DNA of 64,000 nt from Corynebacterium spheniscorum (GTDB taxonomy: Bacteria > Actinomycetota > Actinomycetes > Mycobacteriales > Mycobacteriaceae). Shown piece by piece: positions 56,319 through 64,000 of this stretch; the first letter of the stretch is position 1; the number at the start of each line of letters is the position of its first letter. Both the position numbers and the translations under genes were made by a program. The notes beneath the pieces are model-generated. The model made no database searches. It was not told the DNA's origin and saw nothing but the letters and a program-made list of their open reading frames with translations. The stretch is taken from positions 1 through 64,000 of the forward strand of contig NZ_FOPJ01000006.1 in NCBI RefSeq assembly GCF_900113445.1, written 5' to 3'.

Positions 56319-56663
56319 CTACCTCAGTTTCTCGATCTCACGAGCCAAGTGTACGAGCTCTTCACAGAGCTCTTGGAGTTCTTCGGCTCCAGCGCCTTCC
56401 TGGGCTGCGGTGGAAATATCTTCCGCGGCGCATCGAAGCTCGTATAGATTATCGCGAAGTTCTTCCGCACGATGCGGTGCCATAATCACCGCATCTTCAG
56501 GAATGCTGGTACCGACTATGCCACGTCGCTGCTCATAGGCGCGCTGGCGACATGCTGGACGGCAATATTTACGCGGACGCCCACGGTTGGAAGTCTCAAA
56601 CTCCCGACCGCACCAGGCACAGGTGGCCGTGGTACGACGGCGTGCCGCCATATGGGGGCTCAT
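56319..56663 (-). CDS. Zinc-ribbon protein with helical tail
   Basis: About 114 residues. A Cys4 motif CAWCGREF...RKYCRPACRQRAYE (about residues 13-42) resembles small zinc-binding domains of restriction or DNA-binding type, followed by an acidic helical region (AEELRDNLYELRCAAEDI, then EELVHLAREIEKLR) likely to form a coiled coil. It is divergent from rbpA. Start is uncertain: 56663 chosen as the ATG nearest the domain with GCAGAG upstream; 56696 or 56651 are possible. Function unknown; a role in transcription is only a guess. Confidence 0.7.
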   Translation of the reverse strand: MSPHMAARRRTTATCAWCGREFETSNRGRPRKYCRPACRQRAYEQRRGIVGTSIPEDAVIMAPHRAEELRDNLYELRCAAEDISTAAQEGAGAEELQELCEELVHLAREIEKLR

Positions 56664-56710
56664 CGACTCTGCAGGCTCGTTCACCCTGATAACCATAGCC
56701 CAGGGGGTGG

Positions 56711-56741
56711 GGAACAAAACAGCGTGCCCCTTCGTTATACT
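56711..56741 (+). promoter_or_regulatory. Sigma-H/R-type promoter of rbpA
   Basis: -35 GGAACA (56711-56716) and -10 CGTTAT (56733-56738), 16 nt apart, fit the ECF stress-sigma consensus GGAAYA-N16-19-YGTTR. A 7-bp inverted repeat ATGTTGT / ACAACAT (56751-56757 and 56766-56772) is in the leader. Confidence 0.6.
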
Positions 56742-56802
56742 GGCGTGTCTATGTTGTTGTAAGTGACAACATGCCTCCAAAAGGAAGTGGTGGGAGAAAA
56801 AC

Positions 56803-57213
56803 ATGGCAGATCGCGTTCTGCGCGGCAGCCGCATGGGTGCCGTTAGCTATGAGACCGACCGGGACCACGACCTGGCCCCGCGGCAGATGGTCAAATATCG
56901 CACCGACGCTGGTGAAGTTTATGAGGTCCCGTTTGCCGAGGATGCCGAGATTCCTGGCACCTGGATGTGCAAGAACGGCCAAATCGGCACCCTCATGGAA
57001 GGCGAAGGCGTGGAATCCAAGCCCGCCAAGCCACCGCGTACGCACTGGGATATGCTCTGCGAGCGCCGCACCATCGAAGAACTCGATGTGCTGCTGGAAG
57101 AGCGCATCGACCAGCTTCGTCGCCGTCGCCGCAATGCCGCGCGTTTGCTCAAGCAGCAAAAGGAAGAAGAAGAAAAGGCTGCCGCCGCAGCCGCAGCTGC
57201 GAAGAAGAAATAA
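56803..57213 (+). CDS. rbpA: RbpA, RNA polymerase-binding protein
   Basis: 136 residues. The RbpA core MADRVLRGSRMGAVSYE, then the zinc-like fold (here with one Cys, GTWMCKNG) and the sigma-interaction region THWDMLCERRTIEELDVLLEERI. It stabilises the housekeeping RNA polymerase holoenzyme and open complexes. The tail from about residue 105 is extra (Arg, Glu, Ala and Lys rich) compared with about 110 residues in mycobacteria. GGGAG 7 nt before the ATG. Stress promoter upstream. Confidence 0.95.
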   Translation: MADRVLRGSRMGAVSYETDRDHDLAPRQMVKYRTDAGEVYEVPFAEDAEIPGTWMCKNGQIGTLMEGEGVESKPAKPPRTHWDMLCERRTIEELDVLLEERIDQLRRRRRNAARLLKQQKEEEEKAAAAAAAAKKK

Positions 57214-57228
57214 CCCTTAGCAGCCTGA

Positions 57229-57262
57229 AAAGCCGCATTCAGTTCATTTTGAATGCGGCTTT
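57229..57262. terminator. Terminator between rbpA and ppm1
   Basis: Perfect 13-bp stem AAAGCCGCATTCA / TGAATGCGGCTTT (57229-57241, 57250-57262) and 8-nt loop, between convergent genes; the TTT end works on the plus strand. Confidence 0.9.
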
Positions 57263-57276
57263 CGTCTTGGCCAGAG

Positions 57277-58074
57277 TTAGCGCTTGCGCTGGTACTGCTT
57301 TACAGTGTGCCCCACCATGCGGGAAATCTCCTCAGCAGCATTCTTAAGCTGCTCGCCGCGGTGCACCAAACCCCACTTGGTCACCTCAACCAGAGAGTCC
57401 TTCACGAAGCTGCCATCCAGCTTGGACTCACCAATCTCACGTTCGGTGAAGGTAATTGGCACCTCGCGCACATCGAAGTCCGCTTCGATTGCCCGCCAAG
57501 CTAAATCCACCTGGAAGATATAGCCAGCATTGGAAAGCTCATCTAAATCCATGGCTTCGAGCACCTCCCGGCGGTACGCCCGATAACCAGCGGTCATATC
57601 GGACAGCCCAGCACCAAGAGCTAAGGAAATATAGAGGTTTCCGCCCTTGGAGAGGATCCAACGCTTCTTCGGCCAATTCTTGACCTTGCCGCCCGGGATA
57701 TAACGCGAACCGATAACCAGGTCAGCACCATCATCAATGGCAGCTAAAAGCAGGTGCAGTTGCTCCGGGGCATGCGAGCCATCGGCATCCATTTCGCAGA
57801 GCACGGTGTAGTCGCGCTCTAATCCCCATTGGAAACCCGCCACATAGGCGCCGCACAAACCGCCTTTTCCTTCGCGGTGCAGCACATGGACTTGGGGGTG
57901 TTCTGCGGCGAGCTTATCGGCGCGATCACCGGTGCCGTCGGGGGAATTATCGTCCACCACCAGCACATCCACCTGCGGTTGGGCTTTGATCACTCGGCCC
58001 ACGATCAGCGGAAGGTTTTCCAGCTCATTGTAGGTGGGGATAATAACCAGGGTCTTGTCACTAGGTGCACTCAT
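57277..58074 (-). CDS. ppm1: Polyprenol-monophosphomannose synthase (Ppm1)
   Basis: 265 residues, GT2 family. DPM1-type motifs: [26 protein letters not shown] (DxD-like), [10 protein letters not shown] (metal site) and [10 protein letters not shown]. Makes polyprenyl-phosphomannose for lipoarabinomannan and glycoproteins. In Mycobacterium it is fused to the neighbouring acyltransferase-type domain; here the two are separate genes 9 nt apart, as in C. glutamicum. Confidence 0.94.
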   Translation of the reverse strand: MSAPSDKTLVIIPTYNELENLPLIVGRVIKAQPQVDVLVVDDNSPDGTGDRADKLAAEHPQVHVLHREGKGGLCGAYVAGFQWGLERDYTVLCEMDADGSHAPEQLHLLLAAIDDGADLVIGSRYIPGGKVKNWPKKRWILSKGGNLYISLALGAGLSDMTAGYRAYRREVLEAMDLDELSNAGYIFQVDLAWRAIEADFDVREVPITFTEREIGESKLDGSFVKDSLVEVTKWGLVHRGEQLKNAAEEISRMVGHTVKQYQRKR

Positions 58075-58083
58075 GGTTGAGGC

Positions 58084-59601
58084 TTACTCCTTGGGTGAGG
58101 TAGAGGCAGCGTTAGACCGCCGGGAAACAAGGATGCTTCCTAGAAGGCATAACGCGCCCATAATAACGAAGGCTAATTCAAGGTAGAAACCCCACCGTGC
58201 TGCTGGGGTGAGATTCTTATGCAATGGCAAGTCTTCTATCAGCGTGGCAGCTTCAAAAATCCCGGATGATTGGCTGACTTTTCCATCAGGATGCACCATC
58301 GCTGACACCCCACTGGTGGCCGCCACCACAACGGCGCGATCAAGTTCAATCGCTCGCATCCGGCTCATCGCCAGCTGCTGATAGCTCATATTCGTGAAAC
58401 CAAAGGTGGCGTTATTAGTGGGTGTCGCCAATATTTCTGCGCCATTGAGTACCGCATCCCGATAAGCCGCATCCTCAATCACCTCATAACAGGTGGCCAC
58501 CCCCACCGGGATCTCCGCTAACTGCACTACCCCATTGTCATCACCTGGCTGGAAATTACCGGCCTGATCCACCCAATGCGAAAAGTGGCGCAAGAAATCC
58601 CGCATGGGCATATATTCCCCAAAGGGCTGCAAATACTTCTTATCGTGCTGGGAGCTAATCCGGCCAGGATCATCCGGGGACACCACCACCATGGAGTTTC
58701 GTGGCCCCTCGTCAGTATGGGTAATGGTGCCCACCAGAATGGGGGCTTGGACATCTGCTAAGGCACCTGCCAACATCGCCCCGGCGCGCAGATCCTCAAA
58801 GGGATTCACATCGGCGGCATTCTCGGGCCAAATAATCGCATCTACTGGTTGGTCCAGCTGCTGGGTTTGACGCACATGGTTCGCTAAGACCGCGCGACGT
58901 TGGGCATTGAAATCCAAACCCAAGCGCGGCACGTTGCCTTGGATCGCCGCAAAGCGAGCGTGTGCCACATTCTCATCATCATGACGATGCTCAGCCACCA
59001 AACCGGTGCCGATCCCGGTGAGCATGGTTGCGGCAACAATCAGCACTGCCGGAACCATGGATTTATTGTTCACCAAGGCATGCGCCACGCTGCTGGCTAC
59101 CAATACTACCGCCAGGGTGACCAGTGCTGGCCCACCTAGCTGCGCTAAGAAAGCTAAGGGGTTATTGATCTGGCCCCAGGCCAGCCGTACCCAAGCAAAG
59201 CCACCAAAAGGCCAATGGCTGCGTGCATACTCCATGGTGATCCAGATGAAGGGAAACATCAGCCAGCCATAGCGCTGGCGCGCCACCCACACCCCAGCAA
59301 TGCCAAGCGGGATGCCATAAAGCGCCAGTACGGTAGCTAACGCAATAAAAGGTGGTTTACCCACAAACTCCCCCACCCACGGCAGCATGAGGTAGAACCA
59401 GGAGAATGCTTGGAGGAAACCTAAGAGTGCCCCGAATCTTAAGGAAGGCTGCTGCGTGTTCTCGGGGCCCCTCCAGGGGCTGAGTATCGCATAGAAGAGT
59501 GCCATCCCCACAATGGCGGCTGCACCCCACCCAAGTGGTTCAAAGGAGGCATAGACCAACAGCCCGGAGACTAAGGCCCCGAGGATGCGCAGAAGGTTCA
59601 C
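58084..59601 (-). CDS. lnt: Apolipoprotein N-acyltransferase-type protein (Lnt/Ppm2)
   Basis: 505 residues. Seven to eight membrane helices with an extracytoplasmic nitrilase-like domain; catalytic triad regions are visible as WPENAADVNPF (Glu), KKYLQPFGEYMP (Lys) and VATCYEVIEDAAYR (Cys). It adds a third acyl chain to lipoproteins and in mycobacteria and corynebacteria stabilises Ppm1 at the membrane. First gene of a lnt-ppm1 pair. Confidence 0.93.
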   Translation of the reverse strand: MNLLRILGALVSGLLVYASFEPLGWGAAAIVGMALFYAILSPWRGPENTQQPSLRFGALLGFLQAFSWFYLMLPWVGEFVGKPPFIALATVLALYGIPLGIAGVWVARQRYGWLMFPFIWITMEYARSHWPFGGFAWVRLAWGQINNPLAFLAQLGGPALVTLAVVLVASSVAHALVNNKSMVPAVLIVAATMLTGIGTGLVAEHRHDDENVAHARFAAIQGNVPRLGLDFNAQRRAVLANHVRQTQQLDQPVDAIIWPENAADVNPFEDLRAGAMLAGALADVQAPILVGTITHTDEGPRNSMVVVSPDDPGRISSQHDKKYLQPFGEYMPMRDFLRHFSHWVDQAGNFQPGDDNGVVQLAEIPVGVATCYEVIEDAAYRDAVLNGAEILATPTNNATFGFTNMSYQQLAMSRMRAIELDRAVVVAATSGVSAMVHPDGKVSQSSGIFEAATLIEDLPLHKNLTPAARWGFYLELAFVIMGALCLLGSILVSRRSNAASTSPKE

Positions 59602-59606
59602 TGCGC

Positions 59607-60092
59607 TTAACCCTGAAAATCTTTGGGGTCGAGATTGTCACGCCACTTCTTGATCTCTTCTTCATCCACCACATTGGGGTCATCGAAACGCCCATAGGTG
59701 AATTTCCGGGTCTCGGTGATGTGATAGGAACGCATCCCCACCATCTCGAGCTTCTCCCGGAACTTACGAGCCAAGAAACGGCGAATCAGGGAACGAGTCG
59801 GCGGCAGAATAAAGAGCAAACCTAGGAAGGTGGTGACCACCCCTGGTAGCGCCAATAAGAGCGCACCGGTGCCCACCAGACCGTAGTTACCGGCGGCCCG
59901 CCCAGCATTCATATTGGGGTTGGTGCGCATAGCTCGACCAATGGAGCGCATCTCATAGGCGGCTAAGGCGAGCCCACCGAAGAAAGCGATGATGAGTACC
60001 AGGATGGCCCACCCCACCCCCAGCCAGCTGGCTAGCAGGTAGAAGGCGAGTAATTCCACCAAGATATAGGGCAAAAGAATAGCTAAAGGCAC
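59607..60092 (-). CDS. fxsA: FxsA-family membrane protein
   Basis: 161 residues. Three to four membrane helices in residues 1 to about 95 with the FxsA signature (GALLLALPGVVTTFLGLLFILPPTRSLIRR), then a basic and an acidic soluble tail (EEEIKKWRDNLDPKDFQG). In E. coli FxsA affects phage exclusion; general role unknown. Starts 5 nt before the lnt gene end, likely co-transcribed. Confidence 0.88.
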   Translation of the reverse strand: MPLAILLPYILVELLAFYLLASWLGVGWAILVLIIAFFGGLALAAYEMRSIGRAMRTNPNMNAGRAAGNYGLVGTGALLLALPGVVTTFLGLLFILPPTRSLIRRFLARKFREKLEMVGMRSYHITETRKFTYGRFDDPNVVDEEEIKKWRDNLDPKDFQG

Positions 60093-60102
60093 ATGGCCTA
60101 CC

Positions 60103-61263
60103 CTACCGCGTGGCTGGCGTGCTCTTCAGTTGCCCGAGCATCCACGCAATATCGCGCCGGGCATGGCGATAATAAGGCAGCATGTGATTTAAGGTGGTTC
60201 GCCCCGGAATGCGGTGTCGCCCGCGCACCTCAAAGAGCAGATCCACCCCAGCGTTTTTCCAGATTCTGCCTAGGTGCTCGATGCTGCCAAAGGGCATGAG
60301 GTCATCAAAACGAGTAGCCCATAGCTTGATCGGCACCCCGGTTGGCGGGGTGGGGCGCGCCGGGTCATCAAGGCGGAGGCGAGCAAACTCAGCGCGTAAC
60401 GCTGGTGGGCCAACAAAAAGCATTTCTAGGCGTTGGCGGTTAATGGTCCAATGCGAGGTATCGAAGGTGCCATAGCGGATCACGGTGGCGGTGGCGCATT
60501 GGTGCACGCAGGCATCCACAATCTTTTTTCCTCGCCGATTCAACCCACCTAGGGCTTCGCGGCTTAAGTCTTTGGTGCGCACCGCTAGCCCTGCAATGGC
60601 GTAGGCGATTAAGCCGGTGGCGCTGGTGCCATCAATACGGTGCAGGACTTCCCTTAGATGCACTGGTGGCGCACCTACCACCCCAACCCGCACCTTCGGT
60701 GGGGCGGACATAAGTGCTGCTGCAGCTGCTCCCCCACCTTGGGAGAATCCCCAGATGCCCACTGGCGCGTTAGGATTTACCAGGTGCTGCTTAGCGGCTT
60801 CGCTGTAGGCGGCATGCAGGGCGGCCGCGGCAGCATCATGGTCGCAATAAAGCTGTACTCCGCTATCCACATCGCGTGGGTGATCCACCATGATCACATC
60901 TGCCCCGCCGCGCAGCATCATTAAAGCCACGGGATGCTCATAGGCTAAAACGGCATCAAAATGCGGCCAGAATTTTAGGTGCACCCCCACCCGGGAGCTG
61001 GAAGAAGGATCACTATCTTTAGCCATGCCTTGGGTGCAGGGGGAAAATAGCACCACCGGCCGTTGCTGCTTCGAGGGGACGCGCAGCACCAGGGCCTTGC
61101 CTTGGGCTGCGAATTCGGGGATGTGGTAGGCCACGGTGGTGGCTTCTTCGCCTTTGATCAGCCCCACAACGCTGTGATGATCGCGGCGGAACAATTTTCT
61201 TAGCATAGAGCTGCCCACCGTCCAGCCGATGCAATACCAGCTAGGAAGGGGCAACTCAGACAT
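60103..61263 (-). CDS. Alpha/beta hydrolase, secretory-lipase-like
   Basis: 386 residues. The nucleophile elbow GFSQGGG (about residue 173), Asp in WATRFDDLMP and His in RHRIPGRTTLNHML give a full Ser-Asp-His triad. The layout resembles LIP/secretory lipases but no signal peptide or membrane helix is seen, so it is probably cytoplasmic. ATG 61263 has TACACT 8 nt upstream and no Shine-Dalgarno, which suggests a leaderless transcript; ATG 61206 is an alternative start. Substrate unknown. Confidence 0.75.
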   Translation of the reverse strand: MSELPLPSWYCIGWTVGSSMLRKLFRRDHHSVVGLIKGEEATTVAYHIPEFAAQGKALVLRVPSKQQRPVVLFSPCTQGMAKDSDPSSSSRVGVHLKFWPHFDAVLAYEHPVALMMLRGGADVIMVDHPRDVDSGVQLYCDHDAAAAALHAAYSEAAKQHLVNPNAPVGIWGFSQGGGAAAAALMSAPPKVRVGVVGAPPVHLREVLHRIDGTSATGLIAYAIAGLAVRTKDLSREALGGLNRRGKKIVDACVHQCATATVIRYGTFDTSHWTINRQRLEMLFVGPPALRAEFARLRLDDPARPTPPTGVPIKLWATRFDDLMPFGSIEHLGRIWKNAGVDLLFEVRGRHRIPGRTTLNHMLPYYRHARRDIAWMLGQLKSTPATR

Positions 61264-61302
61264 GTCTTGTAAGTGTAGCGGGCTCTTGTAGAATCCTCAG
61301 CC

Positions 61303-61785
61303 ATGAACCCTCGTTTCCCCACCCACGAGCATGCCCTTGGCCTGGTGTTTTATGGTCGGGAGAAAACTTGCGCTGAGCTTTTAGAAGAGATCGCACAGCG
61401 CGCTGAAGAACGCTCCACCACCGTCATCTGCTTAGCCACCGGGGATTTCATGCTGCCCACCGTGGACGAGTGGTTGCCGGAACACCAGCAGCAAGTGGCA
61501 AAAGAGGTGCGTTTCGCTGAGGAAACTCCCGCCACCCACACCCCAGTTGGTTGGTTAGATAACGGCGAGACCGTGGATCTGGCCTTTGGGTTCCGGGAAG
61601 GCAGCGTGGAACCGCAGCTGCTGAGGTTATTAGCGGCGATCCCCTACCCAATGAGCGTTCACTGTGGGGCGCGGATGAGGTTTTATGGTTTAGCCCCACT
61701 ACATGCCGAGATCGTGGTCAAAGAGCTCGCCCCCAGGAACTTCATTTTTGATGAGAACTCGCCCTTCTTATTGCCCTTAACCTAA
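61303..61785 (+). CDS. Conserved protein of unknown function
   Basis: 160 residues, no membrane segment or known motif. It begins with a hydrophobic strand (HALGLVFYG) and has CHCGAR-like region (SVHCGARMRF). The chain ends LAPRNFIFDENSPFLLPLT. TAGAAT at 61289-61294, 8 nt before the ATG, with no ribosome binding site, suggests a leaderless mRNA; divergent from the lipase-like gene. Family not recognised. Confidence 0.65.
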   Translation: MNPRFPTHEHALGLVFYGREKTCAELLEEIAQRAEERSTTVICLATGDFMLPTVDEWLPEHQQQVAKEVRFAEETPATHTPVGWLDNGETVDLAFGFREGSVEPQLLRLLAAIPYPMSVHCGARMRFYGLAPLHAEIVVKELAPRNFIFDENSPFLLPLT

Positions 61786-61788
61786 AAA

Positions 61789-62589
61789 CTACTGCTGGCT
61801 CGACCAGCGATAAATCTGGCCCAAGGCTTCTTCCACACTGCTGGCGTGGTGGCGTGCCACCGAGGTCAACCAGCGGCGCTTGGGCCGGGCAACCAAGATC
61901 ACCGGGATCCTTAACTCCTCGGCGGCAGCTAAGGTAATCGCCCCATCGGGGCTACCATCTTCGCGCAGCACAATGCCATCGATTTGGTAGTCGCGAATAA
62001 GCTGCTTTTCGCTTTCCCTACTGCGCTTTAACTCCGTTGTTTGGTGTAAATAATCCCCGGCAATATTGTGGATTTTCTCCCTCATCACCTGGTGCCTTGG
62101 CGGTAGAACACCTTCAAACTCTAGGCCTTCTACCAGGCGAAACACATACATATTATGCTCATCAGCGGCGAACTCCCCCACCTTCGGCCCCACATCTACT
62201 AACACGTGGTGATACTTCCGGGCGGCCTCAGCTGCCGCGGCATGCAAGGTTGGCAGCACTGTGGCGGGTGTCTGAAAAGACGCGGGGCTGAGCATAAAAA
62301 GCGGCACCCCGGTAGAAAGCGCGACTTCTGCGGCATCCACGGAGAGATCCTCTTCAAAAGGATGGCTGGCATCGACAATTAATTCCACGCCGTGGTCCCT
62401 AGCCCAGGCCACTAACTCCGCTGGGCCACCTAAACCACCCGGTAGAACCTCGGTGGCTAGTGGGTAAAGTCGCGGGCTGAGATCCGCATCCACAATGCTG
62501 GTGATCTGCCAGCCGCGCATGCTGAGTTCCTCGCCCAGATCACGGGCCAGGTAGGTGCCACCTACCAACAGGGTTCGCATCTGTTCCAA
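61789..62589 (-). CDS. cobK: Precorrin-6A reductase (CobK)
   Basis: 266 residues. Starts with VGGTYLARDLGEELSMRGW (NADPH-binding site), has LIVDASHPFEEDLS (CobK/CbiJ signature) and ends with an RxxWLTSV-like basic region. Reduces precorrin-6A in cobalamin synthesis. No other cob gene is nearby, as also in C. glutamicum-type genomes where it is an orphan. GGAG lies before the ATG. Confidence 0.88.
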   Translation of the reverse strand: MEQMRTLLVGGTYLARDLGEELSMRGWQITSIVDADLSPRLYPLATEVLPGGLGGPAELVAWARDHGVELIVDASHPFEEDLSVDAAEVALSTGVPLFMLSPASFQTPATVLPTLHAAAAEAARKYHHVLVDVGPKVGEFAADEHNMYVFRLVEGLEFEGVLPPRHQVMREKIHNIAGDYLHQTTELKRSRESEKQLIRDYQIDGIVLREDGSPDGAITLAAAEELRIPVILVARPKRRWLTSVARHHASSVEEALGQIYRWSSQQ

Positions 62590-62592
62590 CTC

Positions 62593-63339
62593 CTAACGCG
62601 GCATATGCCGCCAGATAGCGCGCGGCACCAGGCGCATAATCCACGCCAAGATCCGCAAACGCCCAGGAATCCATAGCGTAGCCGACCCACGCTTTTTCGA
62701 CATGGCCTGCACAATCGCCTCAGCCACATCACCTGGATACACCGACATCGGAGCAGGCTTCATCCCCTGGGTCATCGAGCCAATCACAAACCCCGGGCGC
62801 GCAATAATAACCCGCAGCTTCGACCCATGCAGGCGATCCGCCAACCCCTGGGCAAAAGCATCCAACCCGGCTTTGGTGGAACCATACACATAATTCGCTC
62901 GGCGCGCCCGCCACCCAGCGATGGAACTAAAACACACCAAGGTCCCAGTTTCCATAACATCCGCCAATACGGTGAGCATGCTGATCTGTGCGGTGTAATC
63001 CACGGTTGCGATCTCCGCGACATGCGCCTCATCACTTTCACTACGCGCCGTATCCCCGAGGATCCCAAACGCCACCACCGCAACCTCGATGGGAGCAAGC
63101 GTATTCGCGTGTTCCACTAGCTCGCGATGCCCAGCTAAGTCCGTGGCTTCGAAGGATAATGTGTGCACCGCGCTCGCCCCGATCTCGAGAAGCTCATTCG
63201 CTAAACCCGCGCAGGCCTGAGGCCGCCGCGCCGCGAGAATCACGGGACGACCGGCGCCGAGTTTTAAGGCGAGTTCACGCCCAATATCGCTGGTTGCGCC
63301 GATAATCAGGAGCGCTTGTCGAGATCGTGGGCTAGGCAT
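62593..63339 (-). CDS. Short-chain dehydrogenase (DprE2-like)
   Basis: 248 residues. SDR Rossmann site GATSDIGRELALKL (about residue 13), catalytic Tyr-Lys in YVYGSTKAGLDAFAQGL, Ser in CFSSIAG. The late segment (RILAWIMRLVPRAIWRHMPR) closely resembles the C-terminus of DprE2. DprE2 reduces the keto intermediate in decaprenylphosphoryl-arabinose synthesis; whether this is the DprE2 proper or a paralogue without adjacent DprE1 cannot be told. Overlaps the M24 gene by 8 nt. Confidence 0.82.
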   Translation of the reverse strand: MPSPRSRQALLIIGATSDIGRELALKLGAGRPVILAARRPQACAGLANELLEIGASAVHTLSFEATDLAGHRELVEHANTLAPIEVAVVAFGILGDTARSESDEAHVAEIATVDYTAQISMLTVLADVMETGTLVCFSSIAGWRARRANYVYGSTKAGLDAFAQGLADRLHGSKLRVIIARPGFVIGSMTQGMKPAPMSVYPGDVAEAIVQAMSKKRGSATLWIPGRLRILAWIMRLVPRAIWRHMPR

Positions 63340-64000
63340 GGTGGTTTAGTTCCCGTGGGCAGTGGTTCAGGCGACGCACCCCATCTGCAGTAACTGAGAC
63401 AATGTCTTCAATCCGGGCTCCGAAACGGCCCGGGAGGTAGATGCCGGGCTCGACGGAAAAACACATGCCTTCTTGGAGTTTGAGGGAGTTACCGGCCATT
63501 ATGAAGGGCTCTTCGTGCAGCGATAGACCAATGCCGTGGCCGGTGCGGTGGATGAAATAATCGCCGTAGCCGGCGGCACTAATATGATCGCGGGCAACCT
63601 GGTCGATAAACGCCGCGCTGACGCCGGGGCGGATGGCCTGAACCGCGGCCTCCTGGGCGGCGTAGAGCACCTCGTAGAGGGCGAGGAAATCCGGGTGCGG
63701 GGCGGCGCCTTCAACCAGGTAGGTGCGGGTGCAATCGGAGTGATAGCCGGGGCCGAGACTACCACCCAGATCCACCACCACCGGGTCACCGGGGCTTAAG
63801 CGGCGATCGGAAAAACTATGGTGCGGAAGCGCGCCGTTGGGGCCGGAACCGACGATGATGAAGTCCACGCCGCCGTCGTGTTCTTCGCGGATGAGGGCGT
63901 CGATATCACTGGCGACCTCAGCTTCGGTGCGGCCGGGTTGTAGGAGCGCTGGGACCTGCTGGTGTACGCGGTCGATGGCAGCGCCGGCGGCAGAAAGCTG
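63332..64000 (-). CDS. M24-family Xaa-Pro peptidase, C-terminal part (partial)
   Basis: The last 223 residues of an aminopeptidase P/prolidase; the frame stays open to the window edge, so the N-terminus lies beyond 64000. The five metal ligands are present: Asp in VVDLGG and SDCTRT, His in HRTGHGIGLSLHEEP, Glu in SVEPGIYLPG and ARIEDIV. It removes or cleaves Xaa-Pro bonds. Stop overlaps the SDR gene by 8 nt. Confidence 0.9.
   Translation of the reverse strand, partial: QLSAAGAAIDRVHQQVPALLQPGRTEAEVASDIDALIREEHDGGVDFIIVGSGPNGALPHHSFSDRRLSPGDPVVVDLGGSLGPGYHSDCTRTYLVEGAAPHPDFLALYEVLYAAQEAAVQAIRPGVSAAFIDQVARDHISAAGYGDYFIHRTGHGIGLSLHEEPFIMAGNSLKLQEGMCFSVEPGIYLPGRFGARIEDIVSVTADGVRRLNHCPRELNHHA

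Overview
The window looks like a chromosomal segment of a Corynebacterium (Mycobacteriales). Evidence: GarA/OdhI, RbpA, separate Ppm1 and Lnt-type genes, SteA/SteB, SecA2 and a DprE2-like reductase, plus a gene order (HAD phosphatase - small ORF - tlyA - nadK - recN - steA - steB - pyrG - Nudix - xerD - parA-like - scpA - rhodanese - scpB - rluB - cmk - der) that I recall as shared with C. glutamicum and, in part, M. tuberculosis Rv1691-Rv1713. No species call is made. No insertion sequence, prophage or CRISPR array was seen.

Layout. 1-200: 5S rRNA and its terminator. 380-19080: a long, mostly plus-strand housekeeping run for RNA modification, NAD kinase, DNA repair, cell-envelope factors, CTP synthesis, chromosome segregation/condensation and ribosome assembly, with many 4-nt start/stop overlaps. 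19085-23057: small genes and a tRNA-Pro(GGG). 23208-28243: secA2 and the odhI - ftsR - DUF151 - MerR block. 28240-33514 (minus): a vWA-like protein, two CNNM/CBS membrane proteins and a DEAD-box helicase. 33581-37676: a predicted iron-regulated operon of a siderophore-interacting flavoprotein and an IrtAB-like ABC pair. 37732-43243: gnd, a thioesterase, a methyltransferase and a TPP-riboswitch-controlled thiamin salvage operon (thiM plus a ThiE-ThiD-TenA fusion). 43391-50080: a large FAD/Fe-S dehydrogenase and an anaerobic pyruvate formate-lyase operon. 50157-57262: ndh, a CFA-synthase-like methyltransferase, an MHS transporter, a DNA glycosylase, YceI and rbpA. 57277-64000 (mainly minus): Ppm1, Lnt-like protein, FxsA, a lipase-like hydrolase, CobK, an SDR and the C-terminal part of an M24 peptidase cut by the window edge.

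The most notable locus is pflB-grcA-pflA (46479-49910). The PflB polypeptide stops just before the glycyl-radical domain, and that domain is encoded by its own 83-residue gene with its own ribosome binding site, followed by the activase with an overlapping start. This suggests an obligately two-piece pyruvate formate-lyase rather than the usual single chain with a spare GrcA/YfiD. Its promoter region has a GTGA-N6-TCAC palindrome typical of CRP/GlxR sites, and the gap between the two pieces holds two 14-bp tandem repeat tracts.

Other regulatory elements read from sequence: a TPP aptamer before thiM, a DtxR-like box before the siderophore operon, a sigma-H/R type promoter before rbpA, a MerR-type dyad before the second MerR gene, a 17-bp stem-loop in the pyrG leader and a structured spacer between odhI and ftsR. 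Functions are assigned from motif and family recognition by eye; no search was run.
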